Below are positions 1 through 12,142 of a DNA stretch of 64,000 bases, piece after piece (within the stretch, counting starts at the first letter, position 1; every line of letters begins with the position of its first letter). The stretch is from NCBI GenBank assembly GCA_947561395.2, contig OX387193.1:10850001-10914000 (forward strand), written 5' to 3'. Both the position numbers and the translations under genes were made by a program. This DNA comes from Buxus sempervirens (taxonomy: Eukaryota; Streptophyta; Magnoliopsida; Buxales; Buxaceae). The notes below the pieces were generated by a model that was not told where the DNA came from, did no database searches, and saw nothing but the letters and a program-made list of their open reading frames with translations.

Positions 1-905
1 CTCTGATTGCCTCATCTACCACATCAATTCTAAAAACATGATCAGTAAAATAAGGGTATTCAGCAGATTCAAATAAATTAAATTCTACCTTTTCTTCACC
101 AACCTTCAAGGTCAACCTTTCATTTTTTTACATCTATGATTGCTCCAACTGTGGCTAGAAAAGGCCTACCCAATATGATAGGGATATCTGTGTCTTCTTC
201 CATCTCTAAAACAACAAAATCAACAGGAATGATAAACTTTTTCACCTTGATTAACACATTCTCAAGAATTCCCAAAGGATATTTTACCGATCGATCAGCC
301 AACTGCAAGGATATGGTAGTAGGCTTCAACTCCTGTAATCCAAGCTTTCTAGAAATAGATAAAGGCATTAATGAAACACTAGCACCTAAGTCACATAAAG
401 CTCTAGAAAAATTAACATCACCAATAGTACAGGGGATAGAAAAACTCCCTGGATCTCTTAGCTTTGGTGGAAGTTTATTCTGGATAATAGCACTACATTC
501 CTCTGTCAAGGCAATGGTATCAAAATCTTCCAATTTCCTCTTCTTGGACATGATATCTTTCAAGAACTTTGTATAAGCAGGAATTTGTACTAAGGCATCT
601 GCAAAAGGAATATTAATGTGAAGTTGTCTAAACACTTTCAAAAATTTTTCAAACAGTTGATCAATTTTATTCTGCTTAAGTTTTTGAGAAAAAGGAATGG
701 GAGGAACATAAGGTTCAACAGGTGGTAGTGGGGATGGTGTCTTAGCTGGATCCTCAACCTCTTCACTGGCCTTGTCATTCACCTCTTCCTGATCTGCGTT
801 ATCCCCAACCACAGTCTCACCACTTCCTTGACCAAGTTGCTTATCACTTCTCAAATTGACTGCCTTGCAATGCTCTTTGGGATTAACCTTTGTCTTACTA
901 GGCAA
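1..905 (-). pseudogene. Athila-type aspartic protease region, frameshifted, continuing off the left edge
   Basis: From the Met at 905 there are 261 codons. An acidic and proline-rich linker (about residues 25-75) is followed by a retropepsin-like domain with CDLGAS at 171-176 (the active-site motif in the DLGA form usual for Athila) and ILGRPFL near 244-250. The frame hits a TGA at 120-122 straight after a run of seven A residues on the minus strand. Bases 1-119 resume typical downstream protein (LTLKVGEEKVEF) in another frame, so the stop is caused by a one-base slip in the A-run. Reverse transcriptase would follow beyond base 1. Confidence 0.78.
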
Positions 906-906
906 A

Positions 907-2206
907 CTGCCTTGTCCTCTAAAATTTATGGAATTGGCTAACTACCCCAATTGCATCTTCACATTTCTATTGGAACTAGCTAACTGGTCAACTTTTGCTT
1001 CCAGCTTCTAAAACCTCTCTGAAGTGACATTGCCTAACTTCTCAATAGCTATCTCCCAAGATTGCTTACTTTCTAGTTGAGATGGTCTTTGTTGGAAACC
1101 AGGAGGATTGAATGGTCTAGAACTGCTACCTTGGTTACCTTGATCCTTCCATGAGAAATTTGGATGATTCCTCCATTCTGGGTTGTATGTGTTGGAATAA
1201 GGATTGTTCTATTGCTGCTGCCTGTTAAAATTAGAAACAAATTGAGCTTGCTCTACCTGCATACAATCAGAATTCATGTGAGCTCCTCCACACCAATCAC
1301 AACTCAATACAGGACTAGAAACAACATTCAAATTACCCCATTTACTAAACATCTTTACCAAAGAGTCAACCTTAGCATTTAACATGTTCATGCCATCTAC
1401 ATCATGCATACCTGGAACTTTCTTAGGCATACCTCTTTCATTAGACCATTGGTAATTATTAGAAGCCATCTCTTCTAACAACTCATATGCATCTTCTGTT
1501 GACTTACCCATTAAAGTACCACCTGCAGCTGCATCTATGGTAATCCTAACTGAATGTGTTAATCCATTGTAAAAAGTCTGTACAATCAGCCAATCAGGAA
1601 GACCATGATGTGGACATTTCCTCTGGAAATCCTTAAATCTTTCCCAAGCTTCATACAAAGATTCACCATCAAATTGAACAAAACTAGTAATATCATTTCT
1701 GAGTTTAGCAGTCTTACCTAGGGGAAAAATACTTACTTAGAAAAGCTTGTGACAGTGCAATCCAAGTGGTGAAAGAGTTAGGCGCTTTGGAATTCAACCA
1801 AACCTTGGCTTTGTCCCTTAGAGAAAATGGAAAAAGTCTAAGCCGAATAGCATCGTCACTAACTCCATTCATCTTGATGGTATCACAGATCTCTAAGAAA
1901 TTAGCAAGGTGTGCATATGGATCCTCTTTATGCATGTCTTCCTCCAAACTGCTCTTGTTGCACCATATGAATGAGACCAGGCTTAATCTCAAAGTTATTT
2001 TCATTGACTGTAGGTCTCACTATGCTGGTTTGAGCTCCATTGACATTCGGCATGGCATAATCACGTAATAGTCTCTGATTCTGATCCTCTGCCATGACTA
2101 CTGCTTGTTCTTGTTCTAGCTCCAACTTTTGTATTCTCCTTAATGTACGAAAGGTTCTCTCAATTTCTAGATCAAAAAGCTCAATTAGTTCCCTGTTACG
2201 TGACAT
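907..2206 (-). pseudogene. Athila-type Gag, broken into several frames
   Basis: The likely start is the Met at 2206 (MSRNRELIELFDLEIE). A charged coiled-coil-like N-terminus is followed by the Gag core, which changes frame near 1930-1990 and again near 1700-1720. A C-terminal piece (about 1658-1209) holds a zinc knuckle of spacing CX2CX3HX4C (CDWCGGAHMNSDC) and a Q-rich tail ending at a stop near 1209. Similar low-complexity protein continues through further stops to about 907. The product would be the particle coat protein. At least two frameshifts and three stops make this a decayed copy. Confidence 0.75.
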
Positions 2207-2824
2207 GTATTAATATAAGTAAGACAATGAAGATAAGAAACACAATATATTAAGAAACAAAAATGACCTACAAATAGAAGGAAAGAACATTTTTTTTTTC
2301 AAAAAATGGAAAGATTTGAGATAACTTCAATTTCTAAAAATATAAATCAAATTAAGAATACTGGCAAAAATCCAGCTCAAAATGAATTTTCCTAACCCCT
2401 AAACGAAAGCAATCAATTCTTTTCTAAAATAGCAATTTTGTTAATTTGAGGGCCTAAATGAAGGAATTTGGCTGAAAAGCGGCGTATGTCATAACATAGT
2501 GTGAGTTTTGTTGCCCACATCGTTTCCAAGCAACCCACCAATTTTCAGTCAATTCTGAGCAAATTTGACAAAATTGAACAAAATGACCAAATTGCCCTTG
2601 AATCACAAATCAACTTTTGAAAGCTAGAATTGATCACAAAACTTCTACTATACTAATTAAACTCCTATAGACCTACTAAACATGCAATTATAACGCCGAA
2701 AAACAACACGAAACACAAAAGCACAAAGCACTAAATAAAGCAAACACAATAGCAAAATAGCAAAACCTAACAATACAATCTGAAGTAATGTAAGAAAATT
2801 TTTTATTGATATTAAAAACAATCC

Positions 2825-2842
2825 TCCCCGGCAACGGTGCCA
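2825..2842 (-). other. Primer binding site, tRNA-Asp type
   Basis: The minus strand reads TGGCACCGTTGCCGGGGA, which pairs with the 3' end of plant tRNA-Asp (GTC) except for one position (A where G is expected). It lies just inside the 5' LTR, as required for minus-strand priming. Confidence 0.85.
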
Positions 2843-2848
2843 AAAACT

Positions 2849-4336
2849 TGATTGCCAATTTGGACACTACCATAAGTATATGAGTCGTGACAAGTAGAAT
2901 AGGGCAAATAAGGTATCGTATCCATAAGGAGGAGATTTAAATACCAATTAATCAAATTTCCTATATTATTTAGACAACTCCAAATTTAAGTGAGAAATTA
3001 CTTAAATGTTAAACAAAAATGAATTACTAAATTCAAAAGTGATAAATCAAATATGAACGAGTTCTAGGATTTGGATTTTATCAATTGGATGCTTTCAATG
3101 AATTTACATATGATTGCTTGCATCCATTCCTTGTTAATAAAAATGAACGAATTCTCATGTGCGTGTGTTATCCCATTTCAAGGTATAACATCCATATCTA
3201 TATTAATTCTACGTCTATTTTCATGATCATAGGAATTAAAATAAGTTCAATAAGATCAGTGGAAATCTGAAATAAGAATCACAAGAGTGTGATTATTTCT
3301 AAACCACACTACCCAGGTTTGATGAATTCACCAACTAATGTTGAAATTTTACTTTCGCTCCATCATTCAACACCTTAGAAATGCAAGCAATGGCTAATTA
3401 ATTGCAAGAATAAAATCTGAATCCATCAAATTTAATTAACATAGAATATATCACAATTTCATATGTAAATTAAAATCCAGAATCCAATGATTACATCCAA
3501 ACCCTAGAATAAGAAAATTAGCCACTCATGTCTAACAAAATAATCCAATAACCAATAAAATACGAATCCAATATTACAGTTCTACAATCCAAATATTAAA
3601 ACAATAACAGGAAAAAATAAGAAGATGAAGAACTTTTGTCTGTAGAAGCCAATCCTTGCTGCAGAAATCGCCCTTCTTCTTGCTTCTCTTCAGAATCCTT
3701 GTGCTCTCGTCTCTTCTTCTCCAAAGTCCAATCTCTCTAGCAAAAAACGTGCCTCCCCCCTTTTCACTTCTTTCCATAAGGCTAAATCCTCAAATCAAGA
3801 CACTTTCTATTTTTGAGATCCACTAAATTAGCAACCTTCTTCATACAGTTTGTAATTGAATTTAGAGCATATAAACAAACTCAATTGAAGTGGGGCCCTT
3901 CATGAAAGTTTTAAGAAAACTTCTTAACTTTCCAAAGCACATAAGCTTGCAATTTTTTGAGCTATACAACTCCAGAAACGGGTCAAATACTAAAACGGGT
4001 CTGGGTCGCAACCGTTTTCTGGACAGATTCAGACATTTCTGTTCTTGCTAATTTTCGGCACTGGTTATAGCTCAAATACTGAACAGTATTTTGCATTGAC
4101 TGGGTCAACCCAACTAAAGTTTTGCTCATGGCACTAGCTCGAATTCAACCTTTTTCCTCAGCCCAAATTTAACTTGAATCATTAGTTAAAGACCTGTAAA
4201 ATACCAAGAATTCCTAAAAATTAAATAAACGTAAAAGACACTCAAAATTCTAATTAAATGTCCTAATAAACCTACAAAATACCATAAAATCACAAAATAT
4301 GACTAAAAAAGATGTGTTAAATAATTTCCCACATCA
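2849..4336 (-). repeat. 5' LTR of the Athila-type element
   Basis: On the plus strand the 1488-bp segment begins TGAT (2849) and ends ATCA (4336), a perfect 4-bp terminal inverted repeat with canonical TG...CA ends. The primer binding site sits 6 bases inside its inner end. The boundary at 4336 is also where LINE coding similarity stops. No second copy of this LTR is in the window, so its age cannot be estimated here. Confidence 0.75.
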
Positions 4337-5168
4337 GAGGCCAAGTTCCGAAGACGCATATGAAAAGCTTTCCCATCAAGATGCCGAACCCATGTCTCTT
4401 TAATCACTTCTTCACAAGAGGCAGCCAGAAAGCCTCAAACCTAAAAGGTTTTCTTCGTATCTTATTCTCATGATCCATCCAACTCTACAATTAAAGTACA
4501 GTGGTCAAACCCAATTATGGGTTGAGATAGAATGATAGGGGTAGAAAATAAGTGAAAGAAATCTATAGAAGCAAATCCCCCATCAATTTTTTCTGAAATT
4601 CGATTAAAACCATGTTGCCCATTATTCCAAGTAAATTGAGGACCTTTCATACACAGCTGGGTCAAATTATAGTTTTGAATAAATGAAGAAAAATTATTCA
4701 CCTGCCGAGAATTTAAGGGGGCACCCCACGCTTCTCCAAATGGGATAACATAACATTAAAATCTCCCAATAATAACCAAGGAAAAGAAAATCTTGAAGCC
4801 ATATCTTCAATCCTTTGCCACTGCCGAAATTGAATTTCGACATTATAACTTGCATGAGCAAAGAAAATATACCACATGCTTCCAAGATAAGATATCTGGG
4901 AGAGCACAAACCATTCAGAAAATTCTACAATCTCTAGAGATATGGAGGTGGACCACATAATTAAGAAGCCCTCCTTACGATCTACTGTAGGATTAACAAA
5001 AAAATTAGCAAACCCCAACTTACGAGCTATTTAGCCTGTGACACGAGCTCCTAATAGGGTCTCAGATAATAAAATTAAACTTGGAGCAAAACTGTACAAT
5101 TGGTCTCGTAAATGCTGCTGAGTCGTGGGGCGACCAAGCCCACGATAGTTCCAAAATAACACCCTCAT
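4337..5168 (-). pseudogene. LINE ORF2, endonuclease domain only, truncated
   Basis: The start is the Met at 5168 (MRVLFWNYRGLGRP), the usual beginning of an apurinic-type endonuclease in plant L1 ORF2. Further motifs are LILLSETLL, then past a stop near 5032 KEGFLIMWS, LLLGDFNVML (the GDFN motif) and FTWNNGQHGFNRISEKIDG. A frame change near 4700 separates the last part. Similarity runs to the Athila boundary at 4336, where the start of the reverse transcriptase linker is just visible. The enzyme would nick target DNA. Confidence 0.78.
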
Positions 5169-5353
5169 GAATTCTGACTCAAAGACGAGTCACCAGATGT
5201 CTGAGTGAAAGGAGTAAGATTAATGAAAGAAGATGGCTCAAATTTCCTCTTCTTAGTCACCACTTGGTTTTCCCCGAGTTTTTTACCATCACAGGAAATA
5301 TCCTGTGAATAGAAAGAGATTTTGTAGCCAGAGATCTTTGAGGCGAAGAATGT

Positions 5354-6555
5354 TTAACCTTTGGCCTTAACATTTCGAAGACATCGGTCAATGTCTGAAA
5401 TTGTAAAATGGGGAGACGATGAAAAGATTACCTTATTAAAGACAGAATTGTGGGCCAGACTGGGCTTCAAGTTAGAAACGACCATATCCAGGCTTGGATC
5501 TTTATTTGATGAGACCCGTAGTTTGCCAAAAAATTGAAAAACAGGACAATCCACATTTTGGCCCATAATACTTGAGCCCAGATGCTCTGAACTAAGAGAT
5601 TGGGCCTTAGACAAAACAGTTGAAATTACTTCAGATCCAGACGAATTACTAGTCATGGGCTTGGGTCCACTCTCCCGGAGAGGAGATAGAGAATCTATCT
5701 GGGCCTCTGCCGGCCCACAATCCAATCCTTCCGAAATTTCCAAATCCGAGTCCACCGAGTTATCCAACTCGTTCTTCTTCTCCAATGAACCACTCTGCAA
5801 TAAAGGGTTCCTACGTTTCCTGCTTAAAGCTTTGTTAGTTTCGGAGTATAATCTATTAGAGAGATCGTCGGAATGCAAAACTGCTTACCAGGAATAAGTT
5901 TAGAGCAGTTATTTAAGTTATGACCCAAAAACCCACAATTAAAGCAAAATTCTGGAATTCCTTCATACGAAAATATTACCCAAACCTTAGTTTTGTCCAA
6001 ATCTTCAACATAGATTCCCGCAGGCAGAGGCTTGTTAAGAGGAAGATCCCACTTCAAACATACTTGAGAACAGGTCAGATCCGCCGACATTTCCACTTCC
6101 AGGACCTTTCCATATGCAGTCGTTAATCTCTCATTTACCTTCTTATCATAGAAGGTTATGGGAAGAGCACGCAACTGAACCCAAAGAATAATGGATTCAA
6201 ACGAGAACTCCTCTGCAACAGAAACCTAAGGAATCTGGGTAACAAGTAAAAGATTATTATTCAAAAACCATGGCCTCCCTTCAAGGATTTTATGCACTAG
6301 GAATTGGGAAGAGTCGGAAATAAAAAATCTCGTTGAAGAGATGGGTGAGATTTCAACATCTTTCTGAAAACGCCATGGTCTAGATAGGAAGTTACGAACC
6401 GTATTGATGGACATAGAGACACCCATGGTATCTATTAAAAGGATATTCTTCCATTTTGCTGAAAGTCGACTGCATTCATCTGCATTCAGTGAGAAGATAG
6501 TATCTGGCCTGGATGGTAGTAGTAAGGATTTCATTTGAGATTCTAGCTCCTCCAT
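5354..6555 (-). pseudogene. LINE ORF1 (nucleic-acid-binding protein), broken
   Basis: The frame from the Met at 6555 (MEELESQMKSLLL) carries a DUF4283-like domain including FLSRPWRFQKDVEIS and ILEGRPWFLNNNLLL. A stop at about 6226-6228 interrupts it; the same frame resumes and contains the zinc knuckle CFNCGFLGHNLNNC (CX2CX4HX4C), near 5930. A frame change near 5880 leads into a serine-rich C-terminal tail ending at 5354. The protein would coat LINE RNA and act as a chaperone in target-primed reverse transcription. At least one stop and one frameshift disable it. Confidence 0.75.
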
Positions 6556-6950
6556 GAAGAGCAGCCTCTGATGACCAAAAACTCAGAGAAACCCAATTAA
6601 GAGTGAAAGATAGAAGGCGTAAAAGAAATGCAAATGAAGATCTAAATAGAGAACACTAAATAAAGGTCGCAAATCAACATATCAAGAAGTAACATACAAC
6701 GAAACTCCTGTGTATACTAGGATCGTCAGATTAGAAGCCCGGAGAACATGATGTGAGATCAGATGAAACCCTAGCCAACGTCATCTGAAACACTCATGAG
6801 AGAAGGTGAATCGAAGACGAAACGGGGTAGAGTAAACATCAATCACCACTCTCTCGAGCCTTGCGCTCCTCCAGCCCACCGCTCCCTCTACGTTGATTGG
6901 ACTGTCCTGCATTCTGCATTGCTCTACTCTACGTAGGTTAAAGGATTTGA

Positions 6951-7108
6951 AGACTCAAAAGTCAAAACCAATCATTGCAGCAATGAAAATTAAAGGCATA
7001 ACTGCATTAGGGGCAGGAGGCTTTTGCCGGGGTGGTGAGATTTCTTTCATTTTCATCTTTTAGATATGGAAATTTTCATACTCTCGATGATGTTTCTCAT
7101 GACATCTC
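6951..7108. other. Short unassigned flank between LINE and copia element
   Basis: I see no gene or repeat here. The last five bases (7104-7108, ATCTC) are the left TSD of the copia element, so this DNA was once continuous with 11970 onward. Confidence 0.5.
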
Positions 7109-7340
7109 TGTTAAAGAATGAAGATGTGAATAAGAGAATTTTCTCTTATTTTCTATGGATATCAATGTACAAGTATTGTGGGATATTTATATAGCTAAAA
7201 GCTAATCTATTCTAGGCAACCTTTATACAGGGAAACAATTACAGTTACAGATCCTATAATCAAGCTAATTCTTAATCATTTCCAAACTGAACCCTTTCCA
7301 TTAATAAATCCTTTCTATGCACTGATGCTTTCTGTTAATA
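7109..7340 (-). repeat. 3' LTR of the copia element (232 bp)
   Basis: Plus-strand TGTTAAAGAATG... to ...GTTAATA, paired with 11719-11969. The polypurine tract abuts it at 7341-7350. Confidence 0.9.
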
Positions 7341-7350
7341 CTCCCCCTCA
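7341..7350 (-). other. Polypurine tract of the copia element
   Basis: The minus strand reads TGAGGGGGAG directly before the 3' LTR, the expected place of plus-strand priming. Confidence 0.85.
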
Positions 7351-10300
7351 AAATGTAGTGTGTATGTCAATAATGCTGAACTTGTTAAGCAGGGAACGAA
7401 ACGCTGGTTGACCAAGTGGTTTGGTGAATATGTCAGCTAGTTGACAAGCTGAAGATACATGTGCTGTCACGATCGCTCCAGTTTGAATTCTTTCTCGAAC
7501 GACATGACAATCAATCTCAATGTGTTTGGTACGTTCGTGATAGACTGGATTGGCAACGATGTGAATTGCTGCTTGACTATCACACAACAGCTTGGCCGGT
7601 TGTGAGTGCTCAACTTGCAAATCATGTAACAAGTATTTAAGCCAAGTGAGCTCACATGTGATAGAAGCCATGGCACGATATTTTGATTCGGCTGAAGATC
7701 TTGATACAGTAGTTTGCTTCTTTGTCTTCCATGAAATGAGAGCTCCTCCAAGGAAAATGCAATAACCAATTATGGATCGTCTTGTGATAGAACATCTAGC
7801 TCAATCCGCATCACAAAATCCTGTTAATAATAAATTTCCTTTGGATGGAAAATGTAGACCTTGTCCTGGTGCTCCCTTTAAATATCTCAAAAGACGATGG
7901 ACAACATCGAGATGTGGTTTTCTTGGTTCCTGCATAAACTGACTTAGGGTATGGACCGAATATGAAATTTCTGGTCTTGTGATAGTGAGATAAATGAGCC
8001 GTCCAACCAACCGTCTATAGGTAGTCGGATTTTTTAACAAGTCCCCTTCCATAGTTGAGAGTTTAACGTTCTCTTCCATGGGTGTTGATGATGGTTTGGC
8101 CCCAAGCAATCCTGCCTCATCCAAGATATCAAGTGTGTATTTTCGTTGTGAGATAGAAATTCCATCAGTGGATCGTGCAACTTCGATGCCAAGAAAATAC
8201 CGTAGTTGACCGAGGTCTTTAATGCGAAACTTGGTGTGAAGAGAATTTTTGAGTACGGTAATAACATTGTCGTCGTTACCGGTGATGATCATGTCGTCTA
8301 CATAGATGAGTACGGCTGTGAAGGAACTGCCAGATGCCTTGATAAACAAGGAATAATCAGCTTTCGATTGATGGAATCCATCTTGCTGGATGACGGTAGA
8401 AAACTTGTGAAACCAGCTACGGGAAGCTTGTTTGAGTCCATAAAGTGACTTGTTGAGTCAACATACCAGATGCTCCCCCTGTCGATGAAAACTGGGTGGT
8501 GGTTTCATATACACTTCTTCAAGTAAGTCGCCGTGTAGGAATGCATTTTGGACATCCATTTGGTGGAGTGACCAGTTGCGAACTGCTGCCACAGCAAGTA
8601 GGCAACGAACAGTGGTTAATTTGGCGACAGGAGCAAATGTTTCTTTGTAATCAATCCCTTCACGTTTGTTGAAGCCCTTTGCTACTAATCGAGCTTTGTA
8701 GCGTTCAACCGTGCCGTCCGATTTGTGTTTAATCTTGTAGACCCACTTACAGCCGATAGGACGATGTTCAGGAGGGAGAGCGGTAAGTGTCCATGTCTGA
8801 TTTTGTTCAAGAGCTGTGAGTTCGACAGCCATAGCCTCTCGCCATTTAGGATCCAAAACAGACTGTTCATAAGTTACAGGTTCCACAAGAGTAGTGATAT
8901 TACAGATAAAATGCCGATAATTAGGAGAAAGTTGTGCATAAGAGAGATATCAAAGTAATGGGTGACGCGTACCTGACGAGGAAGTTGATGGACTAGTAGC
9001 AACCATGGCCATATTGTAGGTATGAAAGTTGCGGAGTTGGACGTTTGGTTGTTTGACATGATTGGAACGACGAAGACAAGGGGTGGTGGAAGTTGGTTGG
9101 TCCATGGGATTGGGGAGAGTGATGGAAGTTGGTTGCTCCATTGAAGTATCAAGAGACGTGGTATCATCAAGGGATGGGGTTTCAGGAAAAGAAGGTGCGT
9201 TATGTGGATGTGCGGGACTCAGGATGGTTGGGAGTAAACAAGTTGAGGTCTCAGAAGTGTGTGGTAAGGGTAGAACGACCCCATCTTGTGGGTCCTCTTC
9301 AGAGGCATGATATGGAAAAACATTCTCATAAAAGAAAACATCCCGGGATGAGAAAAATTTATGTGTGACAATATCATAAACCCGATAACCTTTTTGACCA
9401 AGAGGATAGCCAACGAATATGCAACGTTGAGCTCATTGGTCGAATTTGTGGGTGGGTGAAAGATTGGTGGCATAGCAAAGACACCCGAAAGTGCGAAGGT
9501 GAGTATATGTGGGCTATGTTTTGTGAAGCAGTTGGTATGGTGATTTGTAAGAAAGGAGGGGTGTCGGTAAACGGTTGATCAAATAGCAAGCTATTTGGAC
9601 ACTTTCTCCCCAAAATTTTAATGGTAAGTTTGCTTGGAAACGTAAAGCCCTCCCCACATTCAAAAGATGACGATGTTTTCTCTCAATGACTCCATTTTGT
9701 TGGGGAGTCGAAGGACAAGAATAATGAAAGATAATGCCTTTTGTACCTAGAAATTGTTGCATAGATACAAATTCAGCACCATTGTCGGCACGAAGGGTTT
9801 TGACATGGGCGTGAAATTGTGTTTCAACCCAAGAAATGAATGATTGTAAGATCTCTTGTGTTTCCGATTTAAAACCCATTTGATGTATCCAAGTGTACCT
9901 TGTGAAATCATCAACAATCGTTAAAAAATAACGAGCTCCAGAATGAGAATTTATTCGATGTGGCCCCCAAATATCACAATGGATTAAATGAAAAGGTGCA
10001 TGCGAAGAAATTGAACTAGATGGAAAAGATAAACGAGTCTGTTTGGCTAAATGACATATTTCACAAATATGGTGGGAATCAAAATAAATTTCAGAATTTA
10101 TCTTGGTGAGGGTTTGGAGAGGTCCAAAGGATGGGTGTCCGAGACGTTGATGCCACAAGTTGGATTGTTTGCGGATGTTGTGAGGTAAGATTGGATTTTG
10201 GTCTTGTGCTAGGTAGTAAAGACCATTATGTTGCTTGCCCAGGCCAATCATCTTCCTCGTAGCATCGTCCTGCACAACACAAAAATGTGGAAAGAATATC

Positions 10301-11634
10301 ACTACACATTTTAACGCTCGAGTCAATTTGCTAACTGATAGTAAATTAACTTGAAATTGTGGAACTTTAAGCACTTCATCAAGTTTGATGTGTGGTGTAA
10401 CTTGTAATGAACCAATAGATGTAATGTTCGTTTGACCACCATTTGGCAACTGAATGATGGCTGTTTTTGGCAAATACTTCGGATCTATCAGTTCACTTGA
10501 GGAGGTCACATGGTCCATGGCTCCACTATCAATAATCCAACATAAATTTGATTGTGGAGCGATTGAGGGTGTGTTAATACCTGTGGCATTTGCAAAGTGT
10601 TGTGGATTACCATCATTGATTTTCCGAAGCATGCTCATTAGCTGATTGTATTCTTCAGTAGTGAGTCTTGGTCCTTCATTAGAAGAGGCTGGTTTGGCAT
10701 CAATATCCGCTCCAATATTTGGTTCAATCGTCGAGGCTATGGCGTTTGAACGTTTCTGGTTTGGGGGTTTCACTTTCTTTCCATGGAGTTTGTAACCTAT
10801 CGGAAAACCATGAAGAAAGTAACATCTTTCGATGCTATGATAGTCTTGATCACAATAAGAACAGTGAAGTGTGTTCTTTTGTTTCTGAGCACGATGATCT
10901 TGTCTGCCTACCTTATTGTTGTAATCTGCGAGCATGGCATGATGGTTCACAGTACCACGGTTGATAGAAACTTCAACTTGCTTCTCTTGTTGAAGGACAA
11001 GTGAATAAACCCGACGTGTATCGGGCAGTGGCTGCATTAGTAAAATTTGTCCACGAATCGCGGCATATCCGTCATTAAGACCCATGAGAAATTGCATGAC
11101 TCTCTCCTTCTCATCCCTTTTGTTGAGCTTTTCCAACCCACCACAAGAGCAGGTTAGTGTATCGTGATATGACGAGAGTTCGTCCCAAAGAGCCTTTAGT
11201 TTGGTATAGTATATGGAGATGGACTGCTGCCCTTGTCTGTGCTCCACGATTTCACGTTGGATTTGGTAAATTCGTGAGTCATTTCCTTGAGAGAAGCGTT
11301 CTTGCAGATCAGCCCAAACTTCAGCCGCTGTTTCAGCATATATGACGCTGCTTGCTATGTCGGGATGAATAGAGTTTAATCGCCATGACAAGACCATGTC
11401 GTTGCATCTTTGCCATGAGGGAAATGTGGCATCTTTCTGGGAATGCTGTTTGATCGAACCAGTGACGAATCCGATCTTGTCTTTAGCGCTTAGGCTAATT
11501 CGCATGGCACGACTCCATGTACCATAATTGTCTCCCTCAAGTAGCTTGGAGACAAGTATAATGCCTGGATGATCTGAGTGGTGTAGAGGGTATAGATCGG
11601 AGTTGTCCGATTTGTCGCTTGCTTGGCCTTCCAT
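7348..11634 (-). pseudogene. Copia gag-pol polyprotein frame with five premature stops
   Basis: A single frame of 1429 codons runs from the Met at 11634 (MEGQASDKSD) to 7348 with no net frameshift. In order: UBN2-type Gag; zinc knuckle CSYCDQDYHSIERC (CX2CX4HX4C, about residue 260); protease IIDSGA (about 370); GAG-pre-integrase motif LWHQRLGHPS; integrase core with HCDIWGP, LRADNGAEF and ERKHRHLL; reverse transcriptase with [25 protein letters not shown] and [10 protein letters not shown]; RNase H with [13 protein letters not shown] and [14 protein letters not shown]. Stops lie at 9514-9516, 9433-9435, 8950-8952, 8458-8460 and 7801-7803. Each looks like one transition in a Gln, Arg or Trp codon. 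The copy cannot make its own pol enzymes, though Gag to integrase is nearly intact. Confidence 0.9.
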
Positions 11635-11706
11635 GATAACACTGACAGTAGTAGATGACGGTGATGTGCGGAAGTGTTGGTGGGTTACAGAGTCACCAGT
11701 TTCGAT

Positions 11707-11718
11707 GCTCTGATACCA
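11707..11718 (-). other. Primer binding site, tRNA-iMet type
   Basis: The minus strand reads TGGTATCAGAGC immediately inside the 5' LTR, complementary to the initiator tRNA-Met 3' end. Confidence 0.92.
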
Positions 11719-11969
11719 TGTTAAAGAATGAAGATGTGGGTAAGAGAATTTTCTCTTATTTTCTACGGATATCAATGTACAAGTATTGTGGGATATTTAT
11801 ACAGCTAGAAGCTAATCTATTCTAGGCAACCTTTATACAGGGAAATAATCACAATACAGAGAATCAATTACAGTTACAGATCCTATAATCAAGCTAATTC
11901 TTAATCCTTTCCAAACTGAATCCTTTCCATTAATAAATCCTTTCCATGCACTGATGCTTTCAGTTAATA
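11719..11969 (-). repeat. 5' LTR of the copia element (251 bp)
   Basis: Pairs with 7109-7340. It carries about 19 extra bases near 11848-11868, which look like a local duplication of neighbouring sequence. TSD ATCTC follows at 11970-11974. Confidence 0.9.
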
Positions 11970-12142
11970 ATCTCCTGTCCCCAATGTGACAACAACAGCG
12001 ATATGATTAAACAATTGGGCCAGCACAACACGACACAATGGCAAAACTCAACCATGTCTAGGCCAGCATGGCATTGCCCATATGACATGCCTAAATAATA
12101 TTGAAAAAATGTCTCTGCACCCAACATACATGGAAGGCTCAC

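Larger units (their letters stand above)
1..4336 (-). mobile_element. Athila-type Ty3/gypsy retrotransposon, 5' part, continuing past the left edge
   Basis: Read on the minus strand the order is 5' LTR (4336 to 2849), a primer binding site matching tRNA-Asp, then gag and protease; the rest of pol lies beyond base 1. The tRNA-Asp primer and the Gag core (NNFEIKPGLIHMVQQ followed by a region ending RLRLFPFSLRDKA) are typical of the Athila lineage. Several frameshifts and stops make it non-functional. It interrupts the LINE that begins at 4337, in the same orientation. The far TSD is outside the window. Family assignment is from remembered motifs. Confidence 0.82.
4337..6950 (-). mobile_element. 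L1-type LINE, 5' part, interrupted by the Athila-type element
   Basis: ORF1 has a DUF4283-type domain and a CCHC knuckle, ORF2 begins with an endonuclease, and a GC-richer leader lies upstream (about 6560-6950). This is the standard plant L1 plan, read on the minus strand. ORF2 is cut at 4336, just after the endonuclease and before the reverse transcriptase, where the Athila LTR begins. The 3' end with its poly(A) is off the window or lost. The 5' boundary near 6950 is approximate; no TSD was found. Confidence 0.78.
7109..11969 (-). mobile_element. Complete Ty1/copia retrotransposon with two LTRs
   Basis: Two near-identical LTRs (7109-7340 and 11719-11969) flank an internal region with a polypurine tract, a tRNA-iMet primer site and one gag-pol frame in copia order (Gag, protease, integrase, reverse transcriptase, RNase H). 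The 5-bp TSD ATCTC is present at 7104-7108 and 11970-11974. On its own strand the element starts TA and ends CA in both LTRs rather than TG...CA. By eye the LTRs differ at about ten positions plus one indel of about 19 bp, so insertion is not very recent. UBN2-type Gag and short LTRs suggest an Ale/Retrofit-like lineage, but this is unsure. Confidence 0.93.
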
